Source: Tillandsia leiboldiana
Lineage: Eukaryota; Streptophyta; Magnoliopsida; Poales; Bromeliaceae
Direction: 5' to 3'
Assembly: GCA_029204045.2 (NCBI GenBank)
Contig: CM055067.1
Span: 24,130,838 to 24,194,837 of the forward strand
Length of the DNA: 64,000 nucleotides
Both the position numbers and the translations under genes were made by a program. Numbering within the stretch: the stretch's first letter is position 1; each line of letters starts with the position of its first letter. Below, one piece after another: positions 54,300 through 64,000 of the stretch. The notes beneath the pieces were generated by a model. The model worked only from the letters and a program-made list of their open reading frames with translations. It was not told the DNA's origin and ran no database searches.

Positions 54300-55518
54300 T
54301 GTCACGCCCCCGGGGTTTTTTTGAGTCTATCAAGCGGAAAATCGGTGTATCTTTTTTTTCTTCTTAACAAGGTAATTTAAACCTCATCCCCGGTGCGTGC
54401 CAGACCGCCACATACACAAATTCTCCCTGCCCACGACAGAGTCTCCTTTGTATATGCACGCGTCACTCATTACAACACATACATCAAACACCAACCATCA
54501 ACCATACAATAGACATACACATCAAGTGGAATATTAAAGCGGCATTAGGTTTAGAAAGTGAAAGCCAGCGGTTGCAAAAACCCGTGCCCACACGGCACTT
54601 CGGTGAAAAACTTTTCGAAATCATTCGTTTATCATGAAAAACGTGCCGCATAAGAAAACATCACCAAAAGAAACAAATATAAAGTACACCTCATCCACAG
54701 CGCTAAGTATCACTTCCACAAATATTACGACCCACAAGCAAATTAACTAAATTAAGCGTGAGAAATGAAGATAATAAAAACATAGTGTTCTGACTACGGC
54801 CCTCTCGCGCGTCCCTCACGCTCACCGCCCTCCCGGCTAACGCACCTCGTAACACCTGTCACGGAGTGGGTAATTCAGTGACAACAAAGTAATGTCTAGT
54901 ATCAATAAGAATAAGAAGCAAACCGAATACACCGAAACCATTTCGCTAAACCACCCCATATTAAGCTGGGCCCCACCCAAGAATTTATCCAATTTAATTG
55001 GCACCACCCCCAGATTATTTGTCGAGATACTAAACAGGCTCCCCTCGGCGCAACACCTTCTTTGATGCTTTTTAAAAACCTCTCGCGGTGCTAGGTGTGC
55101 TCTTTTCATCGGGCCGCGAAGAGGTCCTCATGGCACCCACACCTTTGTGAGGACACTGGTCCATAAGAGACCCACATCCTTCCGCAAAGTACACCCATGC
55201 GGAGGCCAATCCGCCTGTGATGTGCAGCATCCGAAAAAAACGGATTTTGCCGAGAATCGGCGTGTACATTAGCACGCGCGACGCAGCCGCTGTCAATTTG
55301 TTAGTAAAAACCAATTATGGCGAAGGTAAACTGTCCATACCTACTTTTGTTAGATAAATTAAGTATTGCACTTTAATGACGATAATGCACTTACTGCACT
55401 TGTTGCACTTTCGCAATCGTACCCACCTGGACTGAAGATATACGACCGCTCCCAAGACCCTCTTAGCAATCGGAACTGGCACAGGCGTCCTAACCTGAAC
55501 AACCAAAGCACAAATTAG
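54300..55518 (-). repeat. F 5' LTR, left copy, partial up to the gap
   Basis: This matches 62324-63539 with many one-base indels. The Cassandra site is empty here (about 55114-55124), and a diagnostic base in TCCTCATGG (about 55125-55135) agrees with the 5' LTR at 63164 and not with the 3' LTR copies (TCCTCACGG). It is cut off by the N run. Confidence 0.85.
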
Positions 55519-55618
55519 NNNNNNNNNNNNNNNNNNNNNNNNNNNNNNNNNNNNNNNNNNNNNNNNNNNNNNNNNNNNNNNNNNNNNNNNNNNNNNNNNN
55601 NNNNNNNNNNNNNNNNNN
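55519..55618. other. Assembly gap of exactly 100 N
   Basis: One hundred Ns, the conventional size for a gap of unknown length, join two contigs that both contain element F. Confidence 0.98.
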
Positions 55619-55813
55619 GCTGGCTCTGATACCAACTGTGACGCCCCACTTCCCAGGGGGTCACCCATCCTAGAACTACTCTAACTCTAGCACGCTTAAC
55701 TCTCATGTTCCTCTTGGATCTTGCTACCATCCAAAATGCTATAGCCGGGTTAGAGATTTAGTCCTATTATATCATTTATATAGAGGACTAATCCAAATTC
55801 CGGGGGTGTCACA
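55619..55813 (-). mobile_element. Partial second appearance of Cassandra (contig starts inside it)
   Basis: The end of the Cassandra interior with PBS and one full LTR (55637-55813) are followed by the same GGGCG flank (55814-55818). Sequence and insertion point equal 47633-47830. Most probably it is the same insertion, assembled twice. Confidence 0.88.
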
Positions 55814-58110
55814 GGGCGCGAAGAGGTCCTCACGGCACCCACACCTTTGTGAGGAACACGGGTCATAAGAGACCACCCTTACCGGAAAAGTACACCCATG
55901 CGGAGGCCAATCCGCCTGTGTATGTGCAGCATCCGAAAAACGGATTTGCCGAGATCGGCGTGTCATGAGCACCGCGACCGCAGCCGCTTCAATTGTTAGG
56001 TAAAAACACAATTATGCGAAAGGTTAAACTGTCCATCTACTTTGTTAGATAAATTAAGAGCACTTTAATGACGATAGATGCACTTACTGCACTTGTTGCA
56101 CTTATCGCAATCGTACCACCTGGAATGAAGATATACGACCCGCTCCCAAGACCCTCTTAAGCAATCGGAACTTCACGCGGCCTAACGGAACAACCAAAGG
56201 CACAAATTAGCACCTCACCCTAATCAGGTAACATCAGTGGTCCCAACCACTGTAACAATGAACCCACCAAAACCGAAATCACTGCACCTAGAGGATCGCG
56301 ACGTCAATCAAAAACCCAACAAATCAAAACCGTCAAGTAACACCGCACACTTAGCTCAAACCGGTAACATCGAAGACTAACAACAACCGGACCGCGACTA
56401 TTTCGTCGCGAACTCCGTCGGAACCCAAAACCGCTAACGGAAATCCAACAAAACTCAATCCTCAACCGGTAGCCCACTCGGACGTCAATGGTTAAAACCA
56501 AGAAGGCCCCGACGGCGGAAATGATGAGAAAAGAGACCCGACGGCGCGCCCCGACGATTTCGTCGAGGCGCGGAGCGTCGGCGAAATTAGCACCCGACAT
56601 AATAAAACAGTGACCAAAAAGATCCCAAGTTGCCATGCCAAGAGAACCGCGGAGATTGTGATCCCAACGGCGAAGACGGCGCTCAAAACGGTGGAAAAAC
56701 TGACCCAAACGGAGCCACCGAACTTTGGGCTGTCGGGTGGTGCACAGGGCAGGCGCGGACCGGGTTTACAGCGTCGGCGGCTGCGCGGAATGCGCCGGGT
56801 GCACGCAGGAAGCGTGCACCGCGCATTCTGGGCCGGGCCGGTGCATGACACGAGCGCGCACCGGGCTCACGGCCGCACGGGCCTGCGGCACACACCGGGT
56901 GCACGCTGTTGCGTGCACCGCGCCTGAGCGGGCCGGGCCGGCGCACGAAGGCGTGCGCCGGGTCTGCGGCTTCCGCGCCGTGGGGCGTGCGCCGGGTGCA
57001 CGCTCTGGCCCGTGGACCGCGGGCTGAGAAACCCGTACGGGGTGAACAGTAATGCCCATTTTTCGGTTTTCTTCTCCGTTTTCGCTACCGTGCGACTCCG
57101 GCGACGACCCCACGAACATGGTAACGACGGCGGCGGCCTCCCGTTTAACAACGACGGCGGCGGCCTCCCGTTAACGCACTATGTTCCAACGAAACATCCC
57201 CAAAAATTCCCGAATAAATACACGATAATTCTAATGACTAAACCAACGATCGACGAACAACCAAAACGCCGATCGGAGGTCCGATAACAAGAAACCGATT
57301 AAAAACCACCAATTAAAATTCGATAAAAATCCTCGATCACACCCGGTCAAGAACGAGAATAAAACATGGATCAAAACCCGACGAAAATCCGCGATCGATG
57401 TTCCGATTAAAATCACCTTACAAGGACACGATAAACCCCCGATTAATTTAACAACCGCAACGATGTTCACTAACCTTAATTTATCGGAATTAAAGAACCG
57501 ATCTTGTTTCCTTTCGGCGTTGGAGACCAGGATCCGCTCCCCGTAGACGATGGCGTCTCGTTCTCCGATCTCTGGCACGTGAATCAGGGCGATCGGGTTC
57601 CTCCGCTTCCTCCTTCTTTTCCTCTTTTCTCCTCCAGTTAGGGTTCCGTCTTTTCTTTTCTTTTTCTCTTCTCACCGATTAGGGTTTTTATTTTTCTTTT
57701 CTTTTCTTTCCGACAATCGGGATCCCTTATATAGCTCGTATTAAATCTTTAATTAATTCCCTTTTTAATTAGTACGTAAGAGAATTCTATTTTCCCTCAT
57801 GGATAATTAATTAACTAATTAATTATCCCTTACGAGATAACCCACCTTATCTCTAACGGGTGCAAGATATTTTGCACGGATTCCGATGCATGACTTAATC
57901 ACCGTATCACTAGGAATTCCGTTCCGGGAGATCCCGATATCGGATTTCAGATCCGATCGCACCGTTGGCTTTCTTTTTCCGCGCTCTATCGCAGAAAAAT
58001 ACCAGCACCTCACAATGGCCAACTTTTAAGAATTGAATAATTTTATTTCACTTAAAGGCTTAAATGACTATATGTAAGTCAAAAATACCCCGAAAGGCCG
58101 GATCACTACA
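55814..58110 (-). repeat. F 3' LTR, right copy (post-Cassandra part)
   Basis: This matches 47826-50122 almost base for base. The differences I found are single-base indels in short runs, for example near 55881, 55938, 56117, 56148, 56550, 56753 and 57407. The LTR starts at 58110 on the minus strand. Confidence 0.88.
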
Positions 58111-58145
58111 CCACTCACACTTTATAAAAAGTTTCGTCCCGAAAC

Positions 58146-61082
58146 TTAAGTACAAACCCCACTAATCAATTCGGGAAAACATTCTCTCATTTTCGATTCC
58201 AGTTCCCACGTCGCCTCGCGCTCTTCGTGGTTGCTCCACTGGACCTTCACATAGGGGATAGTTCGATTGCGCAACTTCTTGTCCTCTCTTGCCAAAATCC
58301 GCACCGGTGTCTCCTCGACGCTTAAATCTTCTTGCAACTCGATGGTGGAGGCATCCAAGGCATGAGAGGGATCAGCTAGGTACTTCCGGAGCATTGAGAC
58401 ATGGAACACGTTATGGACTCTTTCGAGATTCGGCGGCAGGGCTAATCGGTACGCCACCGGTCCTACGCGTTCTAGGATCTCGAACGGTCCTACGTACCTT
58501 GGGCTTAACTTTCCCTTTATGCCGAAGCGTCGGTTCCCCTTGGAGGGCGAAACTCGGAGTAACGCGTGCTCACCCTCCATGAACTCTCAGTCTCGGCGTC
58601 TGTTGTCCGCGTAGCTTTTCTGTCTGCTCTGGGCGGTCAGTAGCCTTTGCCTAATCAATCGCACCTTTGCTTCGGTCTCCTCCACCAAATCTGGGCCCAG
58701 AAACTTACGCTCACCCAAGTCGTCCCAGCATATTGGAGACCGACAGCGGCGCTCGTACAGGGCCTCGTATGGTGCCATCTGAATGCTGGCCTGGTAACTG
58801 TTATTGTAGGCAAATTCCATTAGGGGCAAACACCGTGCCCATCCTTCGCCCAGGTCTAAAACGCATGCCCGAAGCATGTCCTCCACAATTTGTATCACCC
58901 GCTCTGATTGTCCGTCGGTCTGCGGGTGGAAAGCCGTACTGAAGTGCAACTTGTTTCCCATCGCTCGCTGCAGGCTCTGCCAAAAGTTTGACACAAATCG
59001 CGTGTCCCTGTCCGACGTGATGGATGTCGGCACCCCATGCAACCTTACTATCTCGTTGATGTAGGTTTGTGCCAGTCGTTCCCGCGTCCACGTCGTGTGT
59101 ATGGGCAGAAAGTGGGCCGATTTCGTCAGACGGTCCACAATTACCCATATCGCATCGTGTCCCTGTGACGATCTCGGGAACCCGGTCACAAAATCCATGG
59201 TAATCATGTCCCATTTCCACTCGGGCACCGGTAGGGGTTGCAATTTTCCTGCCGGGCGCTGGTGCTCGGCCTTCACTCGTTGGCACACCAGGCAGTGTGC
59301 CACAAACCGAGTCACGTCTCCCTTCATTTTGGGCCACCAGAAGTCTGCTTGACATCCTTGTACATCTTCGTTCCCCCGGGATGCGCTGCATATGGAGCAG
59401 TATGCGCCTCCCGCAGGATTTCCTCTTTGAGTTCCGGTAGATCCGGCACGCAGATTCGTCCCCGAAATCGTATCGTGCCATCGGAGTTTATTGTGAAATC
59501 ACCTTCTTGGTCGGCAGTCACTCTATTTCGCACCAGTTGGAGTTGGTCATCAGTCGACTGCCCCTCGAGAATTCTGTCAAGCAGGGTAGGTCCGACCACC
59601 AGTGTCAGAAGTTGTTCGACTGTACCCGCTGGTACTACTTCTAGTCTTAATCGCAAAAATTCCGCAATCAGACTATCTTGCTGGGTGATGGCACTTACCC
59701 CTTCCTTCTCGGCCTGCCCCTTACGGCTCAGGGCGTCGGCCACCACATTTGCCTTTCCCGGGTGGTAGTGGATCGTTAAATTGTAATCCTTCAGTAGCTC
59801 GAGCCATCGTCTTTGTCGCAAATTTAACTCCTTTTGGGTGAAAAGGTACTTAAGACTTTTATGATCTGAGTACACATTGCAGTGTGCCCCATACAGGTAG
59901 TGTCTCCAAAGCTTGAGGACGAACACAACCGCTGCGAGTTCCAAATCGTGCACGGGGTAGTTTCGCTCGTATCCCTTGAGCTGTCTTGACGCATAGGCTA
60001 TAACCTTTCCCCGTTGCATGAGTACTCCACCCAGTCCGTTTCGCGACGCATCGCAATACACTTCATAATCCTCCCCTGGTTCTGGCAGGGCGAGAATCGG
60101 AGCTCGCGTCAATTTATCCTTGAGCTCCTCGAAGCTCCTCTGACATTTGTCCGTCCAGATGAACTTTTCCCCCTTTTAAGTCAAACGGTTTAAGGGGGTG
60201 GCTATCTTGGAGAAACCCTCCACGAAGCGCCGGTAGTACCCGGCTAATCCCCGAAAGCTTCGAATCTCCGTCACCGTCGTCGGTTGGGACCAGTCTGTCA
60301 CCGAATCTATCTTCTTCGGATCGACTGCGACTCCAGCCGCTTAGATTACGTGCCCTAAGAAGCCAACCTCTCGGAGCCAAAACTCACACTTTTTGAGTTT
60401 GGCGTAGAGTTTCTGTTCCCGTAGGGTCTGGAGGACTGTGCGCAGATGTTCTTCATGTTCCTCGTCTGTACGGGAGTAGATGAGGATATCGTCGATGAAG
60501 ACCACCACGAATAAATCCAGGAAGGGTTTGAATACCCTGTTCATCATGTCCATGAACACTGCTGGGGCATTCGTGAGCCCGAACGGCATTACTGTAAATT
60601 CATAATGACCGTAGCGAGTCCGAAAAGCCGTTTTGGGGATGTCCTCCCCCTTGACCTGGACCTGATGATAGCCCGACTGCAGGTCAATCTTTGAAAACAC
60701 CGTCGCCCCCTGTAGTTGGTCGAAGAGGTCGTCGATCCTTGGTAGGGGGTACTTGTTCTTAACGGTGACCTTATTTATCTCCCGGTAGTCGATGCACAAC
60801 CGGAGACTTCCGTCTTTCTTCCTCACAAACAGGACGGGCGCGGCCCAGGGTGACGCGCTAGGCCTGATGAAGCCCTTATCCAAAAGGTCCTCCAACTGTG
60901 CCTTAAGTTCCTTCAGCTCCGCGAAGGCCATCCTGTACGGTGCCTTGGTGATAGGTTTGGTGCCGGGAAGTAGTTCAATAGGGAAGTCGACTTCTCGTTC
61001 CGGTGGCGCTCCGGGGAGCTCTGCCGGAAACACGTCCGGAAATTCCCTTACCACGGGACCGCTGATCCCTATCTGGGGAGCG
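58146..61082 (-). pseudogene. F pol: RT-RNase H-integrase-chromodomain, right copy
   Basis: Read on the minus strand: PQIGISGPVVREFPDVF (about 61080), RT with FIDDILIYS (about 60490) and GHVI, then TAA at 60341-60343; a second TAA at about 60177. RNase H has YCDASRNGLGG (about 60065), ending ADALSRKG (about 59730). The integrase zinc-finger region has a frameshift near 59350, then CLVCQRV and the core domain with HPQTDGQSERV (about 58930). An in-frame TGA lies near 58588, followed by a C-terminal domain and chromodomain (IPYVKVQWSNHEEREATWEL, about 58265-58205), stop at 58146. Catalytic motifs are intact, so it is dead but young. Confidence 0.88.
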
Positions 61083-61365
61083 GCCCTGAACTACCTATCG
61101 GCCCATTGGGTCCTCGGCTGCAAGGCATAGGGTGGAGCCTATTTATTCCTTGCATGGCCCTTAACGGGCCCCGAGTACACAAGGTTCTCCTATGCTTCGA
61201 AGCCCGCCCGCGCACATCGGCCGGGGGAGGCTTCGCCTAATACTTAAGGATTTTAGATCGAGGGAGGGAGAGAGAGAGTCTAACAGGGGTAGCAGGCTAA
61301 GGTGTAACCGGTGCTCCTAATCTAAGAGGGAAAAGAGAAACCAAATCTTACAAACTCCCTTTGAT
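61083..61365 (-). other. Filler of unknown origin in place of gag zinc knuckles and protease
   Basis: Gag stops after YQREFVR (about 61366), and pol resumes at the RT linker (about 61082). In between are about 280 bp unlike any gypsy gag or protease. They include a palindromic GGCCCGTTAAGGGCC-like word (about 61157-61172) and a GA-rich run (61258-61278). E has about 1.1 kb of gag-protease here. The base composition and non-repetitive nature suggest captured organellar or host DNA, but I cannot identify it. It is present in both F copies. Confidence 0.5.
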
Positions 61366-62103
61366 ATTCCATGACCGAGCGGTTCCCTTGTCTAATGTTC
61401 TTCAGGTCGTCTTCCAATTGCCGCTTGACGCTATCGGAGTAGAAAGCGCCAAAAAGTTCCTCTCTAAAGGCCGACCATGTCGGTAGCGGGTCGTTTGTAG
61501 ACGGATCCGGGCGTACCGTCTTCCACCAGATGCGTGCATTCCCTTCGAGGAAGTGGACGGCTAGTGGAACCCGCTCGTGTTCCTCCATCAGTAGGTCCTC
61601 GAAGAGTTTTTCCATGGTATCTACCCATTTCTCGACGACCCATGGATCGGTCGTCTCTCCCTCAAAAGTGGGAGGGTCATGCTTCTTGAACCTAGTCAAA
61701 TTCGTCCTGACCCTTTCTCGCGTCGTTCGTTGCTCCGTGATCCCTCCTACAGCGAAGGACCCCCCGAGAGTAGGGGTCGTTCCTGCCTCCCCTGCTGTCG
61801 CTCCCATCACGGGCCCCGTGGTCGTCGGAGTAGGTACATCCCTTGGGGATGGGGGCTGTTCCGTCGTCGTGCCACCCGTCCCTTGCGGTCCCGTAGTGGG
61901 TGCGGTGCTTCGGGTGGAGGGGTCGGATCGCGCTCGGCTGGCGCGGTTGCCTGTTGCTGCGTCAGGTGACGAACCTGCTCCGTCAGCGTCGCTAATTGCC
62001 CGGCCATTTCCCGTAGTTGTCGTTGGAGAAGCTGGTTCTCTGCGGTGGCCGGGGTCACTCTGTCCGCGTCCGCATTCTCGGTGGACGATCTAGTCCGGGC
62101 CAT
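61366..62103 (-). pseudogene. F gag, N-terminal and capsid part
   Basis: It starts MARTRSSTENADADR at 62103, as in E. A helix-rich N-terminus and proline-rich linker follow, with a frameshift near 61915. The capsid part follows in another frame (RFKKHDPPTFEG, WVVEKWVDTMEKLF, ARIWWKTVRPD; about 61690-61500). The sequence ends at LEDDLKNIRQGNRSVMEYQ (about 61380), just before the filler. Both CCHC knuckles and the protease are lost, so the element could not package or process by itself. Confidence 0.82.
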
Positions 62104-62304
62104 CGTCTGCTATAGACAAAGAAACCATGTTAACCCTAAGGTTATAACCCTATCACCCTGTCTTACGATTACACCTACATTATGTCCCCTTTTCCCCGTA
62201 CTCTCCCGTACTACGCACCTATACCTTGGTTATCTCATGTCTAATTTGCTTTGGCACCTTACACTGTGGATGTGGATCACGTCTACTATGGTTATGGTTG
62301 TTTT

Positions 62305-62316
62305 TCTCTGATACCA
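62305..62316 (-). promoter_or_regulatory. Primer-binding site of F
   Basis: On the minus strand TGGTATCAGAGA lies 7 nt after the 5' LTR end (62324), complementary to initiator-Met tRNA, as in E. Confidence 0.85.
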
Positions 62317-62323
62317 TTTAATC

Positions 62324-64000
62324 TGTCACGCCCCCGAGGGTTTTTTAGTCTATCAAAGCGGAAAATCGTGTGTATCTTTTTTTTTCTTCTTAACAAGGTA
62401 ATTTAAACCTCATCCCCGGTGCGTGCCAGACCGCCACATACACAAATTCTCCCTGCCCACGGACAGAGTCTCCTTTGTATATGCACGGCGTCTCATTTAC
62501 AACAACATACATCAAACACCAACCATCAACCATACAATAGACATACAACATCAAGTGGAATATTAAAGCGGCATTAGTGTTTAGAAAGGTTAAAGCCAGC
62601 GGTTGCAAAACCCGTGCCCACACGGCACTTCGTTTTGAGAAAACCTTTTCGAAATCATTCGGTTTATCATAAAAACGTGCCGCATAAGAAAACATCACCA
62701 AAAGAAACAAATATAAAAGTACACCTCATCCACAGCGCTAAGTAATCCACGTCCACAAATATTACGACCCACAAGCAAATTAACTAAATTAAGCGTAAGA
62801 GAAATGAGATAATAAAAACCAAGTGTTCTGACTACGGCCCTCGCGACGCAGTCTCACCGCCCTCCCGGCTAACGCACCTCGTAACACCTGTCACGGAGTG
62901 GGTAATGTCAGTGACAAACAAAGTAGATGTCTATTATCAATAAGGAATAAGAAGCAAACCGAATACACCGGAACCATTTCGCTAAAACCCTGCACATATT
63001 AAGCTGGGCCCCAACCCCAGATTTATCAATTTAATTGGGCACCAACCCCAGATTATTTGTCGGAGAGACTAAAGTCTCCCCTCGTGCGCAAACACCTCTT
63101 TGATGCTTTTAACCTCTTCGCGGTGCTGGTGTGCTATTTTCAGCGGGCGCGAAGAGGTCCTCATGGCACCCACACCTTTGTGAGGAACACGGGTCATAAG
63201 AGACCACTCTTCCGGAAAAGTACACCCATGCGGAGGCCAATCCGCCTGTGTATGTGCAGCATCCGAAAACGGATTTGCCGAGATCGGCGTGTCATGAGCA
63301 CCGCGACCGCAGCCGCTTCAATTGTTAGGTAAAAACACAATTATGCGAAAGGTTAAACTGTCCATCTACTTTGTTAGATAAATTAAGAGCACTTTAATGA
63401 CGATAGATGCACTTACTGCACTTGTTGCACTTATCGCAATCGTACCCACCTGGAATGAAGATATACGACCGCTCCCAAGACCCTCTTAAGCAATCGGAAC
63501 TTCACGCGGCCTAACGGAACAACCAAAGGCACAAATTAGCACCTCACCCTAATCAGGTAACATCAGTGGTCCCAACCACTGTAACAATGAACCCACCAAA
63601 ACCGAAATCACTGCACCTAGAGGATCGCGACGTCAATCAAAAACCCAACAAATCAAAACCGTCAAGTAACACCGCACACTTAGCTCAAACCGGTAACATC
63701 GAAGACTAACAACAACCGGACCGCGACTATTTCGTCGCGAACTCCGTCGGAACCCAAAACCGCTAACGGAAATCCAACAAAACTCAATCCTCAACCGGTA
63801 GCCCACTCGGGACGTCAATGGTTAAAACCAAGAAGGCCCCGACGGCGGAAATGATGAGAAAAGAGACCCGACGGCGCGCCCCCGACGATTTCGTCGAGGC
63901 GCGGAGCGTCGGCGAAATTAGCACCCGACATAATAAAACAGTGACCAAAAAGATCCCAAGTTGCCATGCCAAGAGAACCGCGGAGATTGTGATCCCAACG
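62324..64000 (-). repeat. 5' LTR of F (partial; runs off the window)
   Basis: The minus-strand LTR end GGGGGCGTGACA is at 62324. It is homologous to 46424-48700 but without Cassandra: the uninterrupted target is at about 63141-63160. The rest, including the TATA box and the partner target duplication, is beyond 64000. Confidence 0.88.

Overview
The window is repeat-dominated nuclear DNA of a seed plant. I see no host gene, tRNA gene, rRNA gene cluster or CRISPR. Almost every base can be assigned to LTR retrotransposons nested in one another. The plant assignment rests on a Sirevirus (Ty1/copia) with an envelope-like ORF, chromodomain Ty3/gypsy elements (Tekay-like), initiator-methionine tRNA primer sites and a Cassandra-like TRIM whose LTR carries 5S rRNA sequence.

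Layout. (1) 1-5458: 3' part of a Sirevirus on the + strand: end of pol RNase H, an internal promoter-like module, the envelope-like ORF, polypurine tract and 3' LTR. (2) 5459-9695: minus-strand LTR pieces: a Tekay-like LTR cut by the Sirevirus ('C'), a truncated copy of LTR family 'H', and part of an LTR of family 'A2'. (3) 9696-20220: complete + strand element 'A1' (TSD GGTAC, two 3.6 kb LTRs, decayed 3.3 kb interior). (4) 20226-28681: an A2 array on the minus strand with three LTRs and two half interiors. (5) 28687-45685: a roughly 5.1 kb solo LTR of family H (TSD AAAAC), split by the + strand Tekay element 'E' (29008-40921, TSD AGAAA). E's 3' LTR is split in turn by a minus-strand solo LTR 'I' (38402-40048, TSD ACAGG). 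(6) 45691-46423: remainder of the third A2 LTR. (7) 46424-64000: minus-strand Tekay element 'F', present twice around a 100-N gap (55519-55618), with a Cassandra TRIM (47250-47825, TSD GGGCG) in its 3' LTR.

E is the best-preserved coding element. Its gag-protease ORF is open for 568 codons, and its RT-RNase H-integrase-chromodomain frame carries one +1 frameshift and one nonsense codon. F keeps pol and chromodomain but has lost the gag zinc knuckles and protease. A1 and A2 are decayed and would need proteins supplied in trans.

The most interesting signals are regulatory. CCGG-centred 10-bp palindromes phased at about 20 bp occur in the Sirevirus LTR, again upstream of its envelope-like ORF, and with an exact 20-bp period in an A2 LTR. 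Several LTR families have predicted leader introns enclosing GC-rich palindromic minisatellites. A1 has a 30-bp hairpin that encloses its primer-binding site. The F duplication around the gap looks like an assembly artefact.
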